A DNA stretch of 64,000 bases from Steroidobacter gossypii. Lineage in GTDB: Bacteria > Pseudomonadota > Gammaproteobacteria > Steroidobacterales > Steroidobacteraceae. Positions 54,081-62,977 of this stretch are shown here, one piece after another. The stretch is taken from positions 310,001 through 374,000 of the forward strand of contig NZ_JAEVLS010000004.1 in assembly GCF_016801985.1 (NCBI RefSeq), in the 5' to 3' direction. The notes beneath the pieces were generated by a model. The model was not told the origin of the DNA. It was given only the letters and a program-made list of their open reading frames with translations, and searched no databases. A program made the translations under genes and the position numbers. Within the stretch, counting starts at the first letter, position 1. Each line of letters opens with the position of its first letter.

Positions 54081-54719
54081 ATGCTCATAAGACCATTCTG
54101 GGGGACTGCGCTCACGTTGGGCACTTTGTGGCTGATGTGCAGCTCCACTTGTTTCGCCGACGACGGCGAGAAATTGTTTGCACCTTGCGTGGCCTGCCAT
54201 GGCAACAAAGGTGAAGGCAACGCTGCGCTCCACGCGCCGGCCATCGCCGGTCAGGACGCGGCATACATCGAACGTCAGTTGCACAACTTCCGCAGCCGTC
54301 GCCGTGGCGCTGATGGATCCGACGCGCTCGGCGCTCAGATGCAGGCGGCCGCGACAGCGCTCGGCGACGACGCCGCCGTCGCGAAGATTGCGAGCTACAT
54401 CGCGAAACTTCCCAGGACCTTCAATGCGAAGCCCGCCTCCGGCAACTTGCACAACGGCAACAACCTCTACCAAGGCAAGTGCGGCGCCTGTCACGGCGGC
54501 AAGGCAGAGGGCAATCCAGCGCTGCAGGCGCCGAGACTCGCCGGCCTCGACGCGGCATATATCCAACGACAGTTCGCGCACTTCCGAGATGGCGTGCGCG
54601 GTGTCGATCCGAAAGATACGCCAGGACGACAGATGGCCATGATGGCCAAAACGGTGGCGACGGACCGCGATCTCGAGGACATCATCGCCTTCATTCATCA
54701 GCAAGGCCGGCCGAAATGA
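54081..54719 (+). CDS. Di-haem c553-type cytochrome c
   Basis: A 212-residue periplasmic protein with signal peptide (WGTALTLGTLWLMCSSTCFA) and two tandem class I cytochrome domains. The haem motifs are CVACHG (about residue 36) and CGACHG (about residue 135). Each is followed by APxxAGxDAAYI(E/Q)RQ and a distal Met region (QMQAAATAL, QMAMMAKTV). The duplication resembles cytochrome c4, a soluble electron carrier. The start at ATG 54081 is chosen for the clean signal peptide; the ribosome site is weak. It overlaps the next gene by 4 nt (ATGA), so it is probably the electron partner of the MauG-type protein. Confidence 0.9.
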   Translation: MLIRPFWGTALTLGTLWLMCSSTCFADDGEKLFAPCVACHGNKGEGNAALHAPAIAGQDAAYIERQLHNFRSRRRGADGSDALGAQMQAAATALGDDAAVAKIASYIAKLPRTFNAKPASGNLHNGNNLYQGKCGACHGGKAEGNPALQAPRLAGLDAAYIQRQFAHFRDGVRGVDPKDTPGRQMAMMAKTVATDRDLEDIIAFIHQQGRPK

Positions 54720-55879
54720 TTCGCGCGCTCGTGCTGGTCATCGCGGCTGCAGGGACCGCTGGCGCCACCGGGCCGGCACCGAGCGATTTCACGCTCAATA
54801 CGAATTGCCCACCAGGTTTCGAGAAGACCGATGGCGGCGTGTGCGAGCTGCGCACGCTTTATCAGTTCTACGACTCGCTCGGCAATCGCGGCCTCGGTGG
54901 CACACGCACCGGTCTGCCTCCCCACCGGGACGGATTCACGCCTCAGCAGATCGATCTCGGTCGTTATCTCTTCTTCGATCCCGTGCTATCGGGCGATGGC
55001 ACTTTGTCCTGCGCGAGTTGCCACGATCCGGCCAAGGGTCTGTCGGATGGACGCTCGCGTTCGATCGGCATGCACGGCGAGGACGCGGGCCGAGCGGCGC
55101 CGACCCTTTGGAACGTGGCGTTCCTGAAACGTTTTTTCTGGGATGCGCGCGCCGACTCTTTGGAAGCGCAGGCGTCCGGCCCGCTCTACTCGCCTCGCGA
55201 GATGGGCAACACGCCAGCGCAATTGCTCGCCCGTCTGAATGGCAACGGCGTCTATCGTCGCCTGTTTCAGCAAGCATTCCCAAACGCACGTGGCCCGATC
55301 GCCGAACAACAGGTCTTCACCGCACTGGCGGCTTTCCAAACATCGCTCGTCTCGCTCAACAGCCGTTACGACCGCTATGTGCACGGCCACGACGCTGCGC
55401 TCAACCAAAGAGAGATCGAGGGACTGAACGTATTCCGCTCGTTCGTCGCGCGCTGTTCCGAGTGCCACACCCCGCCGTTGTTCACCAACGAACAGATCGC
55501 GGTCATCGGCATGCCGGAACCCGATGGCCACCCGTTCGATGTCGGCGCCGAGGCGATCCTGGGCAGCCCCAAGCTCAAAGGCGGCTTCAAGGTGCCGACC
55601 CTGCGCAACATCGCGCGCACCGCGCCCTACTCGCACTCCGGCGCATTCGACGATCTGCGCAGCGTCGTGGAGTTTTATAACAAGGGACGTGGCAACTCGG
55701 CGCCGAGCGATGTCCCGCTGTATCTGCACTGGCATATCTCGGATCCCGATCTCAGCGAGGCCGAGGTGGACCGAATCGTGGATTTTCTGGGCGCACTGAC
55801 GGACGAGACGTTTCTGCCGCAGCCGCCGACCCGCGTCCCGTCGGGGATGACGGCAACGCATCGAGGAGAATCGACATGA
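54716..55879 (+). CDS. Di-haem cytochrome c peroxidase / MauG-family protein
   Basis: A 387-residue periplasmic protein. A signal peptide (ALVLVIAAAGTAGATG) is followed by a small Cys-containing segment (NCPPGFEKTDGGVCEL) that is unusual for the family. The CcpA/MauG core has GRYLFFDPVLSGDGTLSCAS with haem motif CASCHD, FLKRFFWDARADSLEAQ, and a second haem motif CSECHT, then FKVPTLRNIARTAPYSHSGA. Members either reduce peroxide or oxidise protein side chains or organic substrates through high-valent haem. It is coupled by 4-nt overlaps on both sides, so the three cytochrome genes are expected to be made in concert. Confidence 0.92.
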   Translation: MIRALVLVIAAAGTAGATGPAPSDFTLNTNCPPGFEKTDGGVCELRTLYQFYDSLGNRGLGGTRTGLPPHRDGFTPQQIDLGRYLFFDPVLSGDGTLSCASCHDPAKGLSDGRSRSIGMHGEDAGRAAPTLWNVAFLKRFFWDARADSLEAQASGPLYSPREMGNTPAQLLARLNGNGVYRRLFQQAFPNARGPIAEQQVFTALAAFQTSLVSLNSRYDRYVHGHDAALNQREIEGLNVFRSFVARCSECHTPPLFTNEQIAVIGMPEPDGHPFDVGAEAILGSPKLKGGFKVPTLRNIARTAPYSHSGAFDDLRSVVEFYNKGRGNSAPSDVPLYLHWHISDPDLSEAEVDRIVDFLGALTDETFLPQPPTRVPSGMTATHRGEST

Positions 55880-57399
55880 AAAAGGGACTCATCCTGTGGG
55901 TGCTCGTGACCGCGGTGGCGTTCGCCGCCGGCGCGTACCTTGGGCGCAGCAGTAAACAGGATCTCAAGATCAGTTCGTCAACCGGCGGCGCCAGTTACAG
56001 CGGCGGGTTCAAGGCCGAGGGCAATGCCGACGCGAATCCTGCCGGCGCGATCAGATCGGTCGCCGGGCCGGCGCCGACCAACGTGGTCGTCGTGAAGGAC
56101 GGCGAATCCATCCAGGCGGCGATCAAGGCGGCCACCGCGGGGACCATCGTGCGCGTGATGCCGGGCACGTACCACGAAACGGTGTACGTCGATAAAGACG
56201 ACATCCGCATCATCGGCGTGATCGAGCAAGGCCGCCGCGCCGTGCTCGACGGACAGAAAAAGCTCAACGACGCCATTCTGTACTCGGGCAACAACTTCGT
56301 GGCCGAGAACCTCGAGATCCGCAACTACAAGGGCAACGGCATCATGGGCCAGGCCGGCAACAACTTCGAGATCCGCAACAACGTGATAGTGGACTCGGGC
56401 GTGTACGGCATATTTCCGCAGCTGGGCCAGAACGGCATCGTCGAGCACAACGTGGTTTCGAAGATCGCCGACGCCGCCATCTACATCGGCATGAGCGACA
56501 ACATCCTGGTCGCGCACAACGACGTGTTCGACAGCGTCGCCGGCATCGAAATCGAAAACAGCCGCCACGCCATCGTCGAGCACAACTACGTGCACAACAA
56601 CACCGGCGGTCTGCTCGCGTTCGTCACGCCCGGCCTGCCGATCAAGGACACGGTCGACGTGATCTTCCGCAACAACTTCGTGATCGGAAACAATCACCCG
56701 AACTTCGGCGCGCCCGGCTCGACGGTGGCCGGCATTCCGGCGGGCACTGGCATTCTGGTGATGGCGGCCGACGACGTGGTGATCGAGGGCAACATCATCT
56801 CCGACAACAAGGTGGCCGGCATCATCATCACGGATCACGCTCATGCTTCGAACATCACCGCCGATCCGGAGTCCGATCCGAACTCGGATCGCGTGAAGAT
56901 TCTGGACAATGTGATGCTTCGCAACGGCTACGACACGATCAACGAGGCCAAGGCCCTGCTGCTCGCCGAAGCGAAAGTGGGCGCCAGGAACCTCGACATC
57001 GTGCGTGTCGGTCCGAGCCCGGGCAGCTGCATCATCAATCGCCATCAGTATGTGACGGTCGGCGTGGGCGACTTCGCCGAATGTGACTTCACCAACACCG
57101 CGGCGACCGTCAACTATCTGCTGCCGCCGGTGCCACCGCGTGAGATCAAGCCGGGCGAGCGCGGCAAAGTCGTGTACCTCGGCATCTGCACTGGCTGCCA
57201 TACATACAACGGCCGAATGATCGGCCCGCCGGTGCAAGTGATCCAGGCGCTGTACATGGACAATCCGCAAGGCCTCGCCGACTACATCGCGAAGCCCACC
57301 AAGAAGCGCGACGACTACCCTGAAATGCCGCCACAGGACTATCTCGATCCCGAGACGCGCCTGGCGGTGGCCCAGTACATGCTCCAGGTCACCAACTGA
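55876..57399 (+). CDS. Parallel beta-helix protein fused to a cytochrome c domain
   Basis: A 507-residue exported protein with an N-terminal signal/anchor helix (GLILWVLVTAVAFAAGAYLG). Residues about 70-390 are a right-handed parallel beta-helix of NosD/pectate-lyase-like repeats (GESIQAAIKAATAGTIVRV, then N-rich rungs such as NFEIRNNVIVDSG and NILVAHNDVFDS). The C-terminal mono-haem cytochrome c domain (about 425-507) has CTGCHT near 438-443 and a likely Met ligand in DYPEMPPQ. Beta-helix plus haem in one chain suggests polymer or surface binding combined with electron transfer. It overlaps the MauG-type gene by 4 nt and ends 52 nt before the TonB receptor. Confidence 0.9.
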   Translation: MKKGLILWVLVTAVAFAAGAYLGRSSKQDLKISSSTGGASYSGGFKAEGNADANPAGAIRSVAGPAPTNVVVVKDGESIQAAIKAATAGTIVRVMPGTYHETVYVDKDDIRIIGVIEQGRRAVLDGQKKLNDAILYSGNNFVAENLEIRNYKGNGIMGQAGNNFEIRNNVIVDSGVYGIFPQLGQNGIVEHNVVSKIADAAIYIGMSDNILVAHNDVFDSVAGIEIENSRHAIVEHNYVHNNTGGLLAFVTPGLPIKDTVDVIFRNNFVIGNNHPNFGAPGSTVAGIPAGTGILVMAADDVVIEGNIISDNKVAGIIITDHAHASNITADPESDPNSDRVKILDNVMLRNGYDTINEAKALLLAEAKVGARNLDIVRVGPSPGSCIINRHQYVTVGVGDFAECDFTNTAATVNYLLPPVPPREIKPGERGKVVYLGICTGCHTYNGRMIGPPVQVIQALYMDNPQGLADYIAKPTKKRDDYPEMPPQDYLDPETRLAVAQYMLQVTN

Positions 57400-57451
57400 A
57401 GATGAAGTGCTGATGATGACTGCCTACTGACTGGCCAGAGGAAGAGGGCTC

Positions 57452-59869
57452 ATGAGAACTAGTAACAAGCGGCTCGCATATGCAATGGCCATGGCGCTGA
57501 CCGGCGTGGCGGTGATGGCCGTCGCGCCCGGCGCTGTATCGGCGCAAGAAACTGGCGCCGGGCTCGAAGAAATCGTGGTGACCGCCCAGCGGCGTTCTCA
57601 GTCTCTGCAGGACGTGCCGATCGCGATCCAGGTCGTGGACAGCACGCTGATCAAGGATGTGGTCGCGGAGAACCTCGGCGATCTGAATGGCTTCGTGCCC
57701 GGCCTGGTGGTCTCGGATAACAGCCCCACGCAGCCGCGTTATCAGATTCGCGGCATTCAGACCGGCGATTTCGGCGTCGGTACCGACCCCGCCGTGGGTG
57801 TGTATGTCGACGGCATCTACGCTGCACGCTCCGGCGCATCGCTGCTCGCGTTCAACGACGTCGAGCGCATCGAAGTATTGAAGGGACCGCAAGGCACCCT
57901 GTTTGGCCGCAACAGCGCGGCCGGCGCCATCTCGATCGTCACTCGACAGCCCGAAGACGAGTTTCATTCGTTGCTGCGCGTACGCTTCGGCGAATACGGC
58001 AAGCAGTACTACGAAGGCATGCTGAACACGCCCCTCGGAGAGAAGGTCGCGCTGCGTGTCAACGGCGTTTATAACAAGAGCGACGGCTGGCTCGAAGATG
58101 CGGCCACCGGCCGGGATCTGATGCCCGAGAAAAACTGGGCCGGCCGAGCCGCACTGCGCTGGGAACTGTCGGATAAGACCAGCGCGACGCTCTCCTGGGA
58201 TCACGACGATCTGGATCAACTGGCGCGGCCCGCCATCGGCATCGTGCCCGTGCAGGCCGACCAAGCGCAGATCCCGTTCCCAGCCGATCCCGCCACCTAC
58301 ATCGATCCTCGCAATGCTCCGGTGTACAACGACGTGGTAGGCAACGAAGAATCGCGCCAGCTCGACCAGGTGAACCTGTTCATCGATCACAGCTTCGGCG
58401 CGGCCGAGTTCCGCTCCAGCACCTCGTGGCGCCAGTTCGAAACCGTCAATCGAGAAGACGAGGACGGCACCAACCTGATCGCCACCTATTTCGATACCGC
58501 CAACATCGAGGACAACGAGAGTTTCTACCAGGAGTTCAAGCTCTCGGGCCAATCCGCTCGCATCGACTGGGTCGGCGGCGTGAGCTACTACAAGGAAAAA
58601 GCAGACCAGATCAGCGACACGCACACGTTCACTGACGGCATCGACACCTTGGGCGTGAACCTCGGCATCTTCGATCAGCTGGGCCTGCCGTTCCCGCTGT
58701 TCGCCGGCACCAGCAGCTTCATCGAGCCGTTCGGCGTCAGCATGCTCGGCCTGCCCTGGCGCGAGGCCATGTACAACCGCGGCGACTTCGAAGCGTTCGC
58801 GGCGTTCGGCGACATGATCTGGCACGTGAACGACCGCACCAACCTGACTTTCGGTCTGCGCTACACACACGACAAAAAGAAGTTCACCTGGATCAACGGG
58901 CCCCACGAGACGCCGGAGCTCGACCAGGTCGTCGCAACGCTCCAACAGCTCGAGTTCTTCGACGACTTCCCGATTCCGGCTGCAGCCTATCGCTTCTCGG
59001 ACATCATCTTCGCGGTGGACACGCCGCCCGGTGGCCTGACGCGCAAGGATTCCTGGGACGACGTGAGTCCGCGCCTGGTGCTGGATTACAAAGTCGCGCC
59101 CAACCTCATGGTGTTCGGCTCGCTGGCCAAGGGCTACAAGGCGGGTGGCTACAACAGCACCGAGGTCGGCTCGGAGTTCGAGAATGAAGACGTCTGGAAT
59201 GTCGAGACCGGCATCAAGAGCGTGTTCCCGGACGCCGGCGTGGTGTTGAATGCTTCGGCGTTCTATTACATCTATGAGAACAAGCAGGCGATCGCGCTGG
59301 TCAACGACGTGGCCGGCTCCGACATTCCGCAGTACGTGATCGATGTCAGCGACGAGAAGGCCTGGGGTATCGACGTGGACGCACAGTGGCGGCCGGTGGA
59401 TCAGTTCAGGCTCTATGCCAACGTCGCATTCATCGACGCAACCTACAAGGAGAAAATCACACGCGGCACGGATCCGCTCGACCTTTCCGGCGAACCCACG
59501 GGTGAGCCGTATCTCAGCGCCGCGCTCGGTGCGAGCTATGACTGGGCGCTGGGCGCCGCGGGCGATCTCGAACTGTCCGGCCGGTTCGCGTATCGCGGCA
59601 AGTCACGTTGTAATGCGGATTCCGAACGACAAGGCAACTGCGCACTCCAGTCGATATTCAGGGTCGGCGAAGCGACCGAGCGTCTCGACCTGCGACTCGG
59701 CTGGACCAGCGCCAACGAGAAGTTCGGCCTCGCGACCTACGTGACCAACGTGCTGGACGAGCAATACGTTACCGGCATCAACAACATCACTACCGATACT
59801 TTCGGAACGCCGTTCGCGTCGATCTCCGAGCCGCGGTGGTGGGGAGTGGAGGCGACCGTTTCTTTCTGA
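57452..59869 (+). CDS. TonB-dependent outer-membrane receptor
   Basis: An 805-residue receptor with signal peptide (AMALTGVAVMAVAPGAVSAQ), a TonB-box-like EEIVVTAQRR, a plug domain (DVPIAIQVVDSTLI, PRYQIRGIQ, VGVYVDGIYAARSGA, VLKGPQGTLFGRNSAAGAIS) and a 22-stranded barrel. Late barrel landmarks are FGSLAKGYKAGGYN and ENEDVWNVETGIKS, and the C-terminus is EATVSF with the terminal Phe. It has the FyuA/Fiu-like style common in sphingomonads and Steroidobacter-type bacteria. The ligand is unknown; linkage to the periplasmic oxidation genes suggests import of their substrate. A good Shine-Dalgarno (GAGGAAGAGGG) precedes the ATG. Confidence 0.95.
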   Translation: MRTSNKRLAYAMAMALTGVAVMAVAPGAVSAQETGAGLEEIVVTAQRRSQSLQDVPIAIQVVDSTLIKDVVAENLGDLNGFVPGLVVSDNSPTQPRYQIRGIQTGDFGVGTDPAVGVYVDGIYAARSGASLLAFNDVERIEVLKGPQGTLFGRNSAAGAISIVTRQPEDEFHSLLRVRFGEYGKQYYEGMLNTPLGEKVALRVNGVYNKSDGWLEDAATGRDLMPEKNWAGRAALRWELSDKTSATLSWDHDDLDQLARPAIGIVPVQADQAQIPFPADPATYIDPRNAPVYNDVVGNEESRQLDQVNLFIDHSFGAAEFRSSTSWRQFETVNREDEDGTNLIATYFDTANIEDNESFYQEFKLSGQSARIDWVGGVSYYKEKADQISDTHTFTDGIDTLGVNLGIFDQLGLPFPLFAGTSSFIEPFGVSMLGLPWREAMYNRGDFEAFAAFGDMIWHVNDRTNLTFGLRYTHDKKKFTWINGPHETPELDQVVATLQQLEFFDDFPIPAAAYRFSDIIFAVDTPPGGLTRKDSWDDVSPRLVLDYKVAPNLMVFGSLAKGYKAGGYNSTEVGSEFENEDVWNVETGIKSVFPDAGVVLNASAFYYIYENKQAIALVNDVAGSDIPQYVIDVSDEKAWGIDVDAQWRPVDQFRLYANVAFIDATYKEKITRGTDPLDLSGEPTGEPYLSAALGASYDWALGAAGDLELSGRFAYRGKSRCNADSERQGNCALQSIFRVGEATERLDLRLGWTSANEKFGLATYVTNVLDEQYVTGINNITTDTFGTPFASISEPRWWGVEATVSF

Positions 59870-61335
59870 TGCGAGTCGAAACGACGATGGACGCCACACA
59901 CAGCCGCACACCTGACCCAGAGAGCGCCCACGCGCCGCTCTCAAAGCTGTTCGAGTCTCAGGCGGCGACTGCCCTTAAGTTGCGGCAGTCGACCGCCGGC
60001 GAGCGGCGCCTCAAACTCGGAAAGCTGCTCGAGGCGATTCTGTCGCACAACCAGGCCATACAAGAGGCGGTTCACCGCGACTTGAGCAAACATCCGACGG
60101 AAACCAACCTCACCGAGGTGCTGCCGCTGGTCGGCGAGGCCAAGCATGCCATCGCGAATCTGAAGCGCTGGATGAAGCCACAGCGCATCAGCCCGACGAT
60201 GGCGGCGCTCGGCACGAGCTCTCGTGTGATCTATCAGCCGAAAGGCCGCTGCCTGCTCATCAGTCCCTGGAACTATCCCCTGAGCCTGGCCCTCGGGCCG
60301 CTGATCTCTGCCGTAGCCGCCGGCAACACGGCCATTCTCAAACCTTCAGAGTTCACGCCACACACCAATCAGGTCGTCAAAGACATCATCGGCGCGGTGT
60401 TTTCTGTCGATGAAGTTGCCGTGGTCGAAGGCGCCGCGGACACCGCCACCGCCCTGCTGTCGTTGCCTTTCGATCACATCTTCTTCACCGGCTCGCCCGC
60501 CGTCGGCAAGGTGGTGATGGCCGCGGCGGCTCGCCATCTCGCGTCGGTCACGCTCGAACTCGGCGGCAAGTCGCCCGTCATCGTGGACGCCACCGCCGAT
60601 CTGCGCAGCGCTGCCGAACACATCATCTGGGGCAAGATGGTGAACGCCGGCCAGACCTGCATCGCGCCTGACTATGTGTACGTGCATCGTGACGTCGCCG
60701 ACCGCTTTATCGAGCTCTGTCGCAGCACCATCACTCAACGCTACGGCGACAACGACGTCGCCATCAAGAACAGCCCGGATTTTCCCCGCATGATTCACCG
60801 CCGCCACGCCGAGCGCGTCGCGCGGCTCGTCGATGAGGCGGTCCTGTGCGGCGGGCAACTTGCATTCGGCGGCGCCTCCGATCCCGAGTCGCGCTATGTA
60901 TCACCTACCCTGCTGCGAAACGTTCCTCCCAACGCGCAGATCCGCCACCAGGAGATCTTCGGCCCGGTCTTACCCATCCTGACCTTCGACGCTCTCGACA
61001 CCGTCATTGCAGACATCAATGCCGCGCCCAAGCCGCTCGCGCTGTATGTTTGGACCAAGAGCGATCGCACCGTCCAGGCGCTCTCCACCCACACCAGCTC
61101 TGGCAGCCTGTGCGTGAACCTGTGCTTACAACAGTTCGCCCAACACAACCTCCCCTTCGGCGGCGTCAACACCTCCGGCATCGGCAACGCCCACGGCTTC
61201 TTCGGCTTCAAGGCGTTCTCTCACGAACGCGCCATGATGGCCGCCGGCCCACTGTCGGCGTTGGAGATGCTGTTTCCTCCTTACGATGGCCGGAAGCGAC
61301 GGCTAAGCGAGATGCTCATCAAATACATGACGTAA
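59869..61335 (+). CDS. Aldehyde dehydrogenase (coniferyl-aldehyde-dehydrogenase-like)
   Basis: A 488-residue NAD(P)-dependent enzyme. Key parts: LLISPWNYPLSLALGPLISA (cofactor entry), KPSEFTPHTNQV, FTGSPAVGKVVMAAAA, catalytic Glu in LELGGKSPVI, and catalytic Cys in NAGQTCIAPDYV. The C-terminal EIFGPVLPI and LPFGGVNTSGIG, with a hydrophobic end, fit the class 3-type group that includes coniferyl and long-chain fatty aldehyde dehydrogenases. The start at ATG 59869 overlaps the receptor stop (TGATG); ATG 59887 is an alternative. It would convert an aldehyde made from the imported substrate to the acid. Confidence 0.93.
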   Translation: MRVETTMDATHSRTPDPESAHAPLSKLFESQAATALKLRQSTAGERRLKLGKLLEAILSHNQAIQEAVHRDLSKHPTETNLTEVLPLVGEAKHAIANLKRWMKPQRISPTMAALGTSSRVIYQPKGRCLLISPWNYPLSLALGPLISAVAAGNTAILKPSEFTPHTNQVVKDIIGAVFSVDEVAVVEGAADTATALLSLPFDHIFFTGSPAVGKVVMAAAARHLASVTLELGGKSPVIVDATADLRSAAEHIIWGKMVNAGQTCIAPDYVYVHRDVADRFIELCRSTITQRYGDNDVAIKNSPDFPRMIHRRHAERVARLVDEAVLCGGQLAFGGASDPESRYVSPTLLRNVPPNAQIRHQEIFGPVLPILTFDALDTVIADINAAPKPLALYVWTKSDRTVQALSTHTSSGSLCVNLCLQQFAQHNLPFGGVNTSGIGNAHGFFGFKAFSHERAMMAAGPLSALEMLFPPYDGRKRRLSEMLIKYMT

Positions 61336-61338
61336 GCG

Positions 61339-62352
61339 TCACTCGCTGGGGCTATCCGTACTCCGCTTCCGCGAAAACGGATACGCGCTCCGCGGCCGTT
61401 CGCTGGGCGGAATCCAAAGTGACAGCAGCATGGATACCGCCAGGATGGCGGCTGTGACTGCCAGCGACACGGCGACGGGAATCTTGTAGACGTCGATCAG
61501 CAGCATCTTGGCGCCGATGAACAGCAGCACGATCGCCAGTCCATACGAGAGCAGATGGAAACGTTCGTGCATGCCCGCGAACAAAAAATACAGTGCACGC
61601 AAACCCAGGATGGCGAAAACGTTCGACGTGAGCACGATGAACGGATCGGTGGTGATGGCGAAGATGGCGGGGATGGAATCGACTGCGAACACCACATCGA
61701 CGATGCCGATCAACAGCACGACGAGCGCGAGCGGCGTGGCTACTCGCGCGCCGTTCACGGTGGTGACGAGCCGTTCGCCATCGTAGTCGGGCGCGACCGG
61801 CATGTGCCGACGCAGCCAGTTCAGCGCGGGATTCGAATCGAGGTCGGGCTCCTGCCCCGCCGCCCACCACATCTTGATGCCCGTGAACACCAGGAAGGCG
61901 CCGAACAGGTACAGAATCCAATGGAACCGCGCGATCATCCAGGCGCCGATCAGGATCATGGCCGCGCGTAGCACGATAGCGCCCAGGATGCCGATCATCA
62001 ACACGCGCTTCTGAAACTCGGCCGGCACCGAAAAATACGTGAACACCATGAGGAACACGAACACGTTGTCCACCGCCAGCGCCTTCTCGACCAGGTAGCC
62101 GGTGATGAATTCGAACAGCTTGGTATCTGCGACCGCGCGAATCGCCGCGTCAGGACTCGATGACAGTTGCCACCAAAGCCAGGTGGCGAACGCGGCGCTC
62201 GCGGCGATCCAGATCAGCGACCACACCAGCGCCTCGCGCATCGAGACTTTGTGGGCGCCCTGCCGATTGAGCGCGAAGAAGTCGATGGCGATGGCGACCA
62301 GGACGAAGACGCCGAACAAAGACCAAAGCAGTGGCGTACCGACCGAGCTCAT
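61339..62352 (-). CDS. TerC/Alx-family membrane protein
   Basis: A 337-residue inner-membrane protein with about eight or nine helices and the TerC acidic membrane motifs: VAIAIDFFALN, EKALAVDNVFVFLMVFTYF and VDVVFAVDSIPAIFAITTDP. Members such as Alx and TerC act in manganese export and pH or metal stress. A Shine-Dalgarno (GAGAGG) sits 6 nt before the ATG, and a yybP-ykoY riboswitch lies directly upstream, supporting a Mn2+ role. Its stop is 3 nt from the convergent aldehyde dehydrogenase stop, inside a TGACG-TAAG-CGTCA palindrome. Confidence 0.93.
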   Translation of the reverse strand: MSSVGTPLLWSLFGVFVLVAIAIDFFALNRQGAHKVSMREALVWSLIWIAASAAFATWLWWQLSSSPDAAIRAVADTKLFEFITGYLVEKALAVDNVFVFLMVFTYFSVPAEFQKRVLMIGILGAIVLRAAMILIGAWMIARFHWILYLFGAFLVFTGIKMWWAAGQEPDLDSNPALNWLRRHMPVAPDYDGERLVTTVNGARVATPLALVVLLIGIVDVVFAVDSIPAIFAITTDPFIVLTSNVFAILGLRALYFLFAGMHERFHLLSYGLAIVLLFIGAKMLLIDVYKIPVAVSLAVTAAILAVSMLLSLWIPPSERPRSAYPFSRKRSTDSPSE

Positions 62353-62414
62353 GAGGGCCTCTCATCGATGGGCAGTCGGCGCGCAACCGACGTGTAAGGG
62401 AGCGACTCGAAATA

Positions 62415-62545
62415 GCCATTTCGGTCTTGCCACCCACGTGTGGACGTGGACTGCAGCGCCGGGCGCCCTGTCACCCGCGCCGGCGACAAGACTCCGTATT
62501 GACGACACTGCAGGAGCGAACGCTCCGGCTACTCCCCTCAAGAGG
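62415..62545 (-). promoter_or_regulatory. yybP-ykoY (Mn2+-sensing) riboswitch
   Basis: The 225-nt leader of the terC gene (62353-62577) contains the class's conserved blocks in order on the minus strand: GAGGGGAGTAGCC (62539-62527), GTCGTCAATACGG about 40 nt later, a GC-rich stem, and GGTGGCAAGACC (62434-62423). The 3' segment GGCTATT (62417-62411) can pair with AGTAGCC (62533-62527), an obvious alternative pairing for the expression platform. This family senses Mn2+ and commonly precedes TerC/Alx and MntP genes. Confidence 0.88.
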
Positions 62546-62577
62546 CGTTGCGATTTAAACATGCATGGCGCTGGCGT

Positions 62578-62961
62578 TCAACGGCCCAGGCGTGGGCACG
62601 TACGGTTGAGCAGCGCGCTCACGGCTTCGAGCAGCACGGCGCGCCGGAATGGCTTGCGAAGATAGGCGTCGTAGACCACACACTCCACCTTCAGCGCATT
62701 TTCGTCCATGACGCTCATGGCCATGATAGGCACGTCGGCGCCGGCCGGATCGCTGCGGATCTGCCTGCACATCGTGGCCCCGTCCATGAACGGCATCATC
62801 AGGTCGCAGATGATCAGGTCGGGCCGCTGTTCCTGAAAGCGCTGCAGACCTTCACTGCCATTGGCGGCAACGGTAACGCGATGGCCTTCGTCTTCCAGCG
62901 CCGCGCCCACCACGTCCGCGAGATCCAGCTCATCGTCCACGATCAGGATTGACTTCGACAT
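62578..62961 (-). CDS. Single-domain response regulator (CheY-like)
   Basis: A 127-residue receiver domain with the acidic pair (IVDDELDLADV), phosphoacceptor Asp in LIICDLMMPFMDG, the Ser of MAMSVM in place of the switch Thr, and Lys in YLRKPF. No output domain. It begins 16 nt after the KaiC-like gene and is likely cotranscribed; the pair suggests a phosphorelay or protein-protein control module. A lone receiver next to a KaiC-like ATPase is a recurring arrangement. Confidence 0.93.
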   Translation of the reverse strand: MSKSILIVDDELDLADVVGAALEDEGHRVTVAANGSEGLQRFQEQRPDLIICDLMMPFMDGATMCRQIRSDPAGADVPIMAMSVMDENALKVECVVYDAYLRKPFRRAVLLEAVSALLNRTCPRLGR

Positions 62962-62977
62962 GGCAGCGCTATGGCAC

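Noticed and set aside
55978-57270. A minus-strand open frame of 430 codons opposite the beta-helix cytochrome
   Set aside because: His/Val/Asp-rich product mirrors the Asn/Asp-rich codons of the real gene; no ribosome site.
57389-58945. A minus-strand open frame of about 518 codons opposite the TonB receptor
   Set aside because: The plus strand encodes a full receptor with signal peptide, plug and terminal Phe; the antisense product has no recognisable domain.
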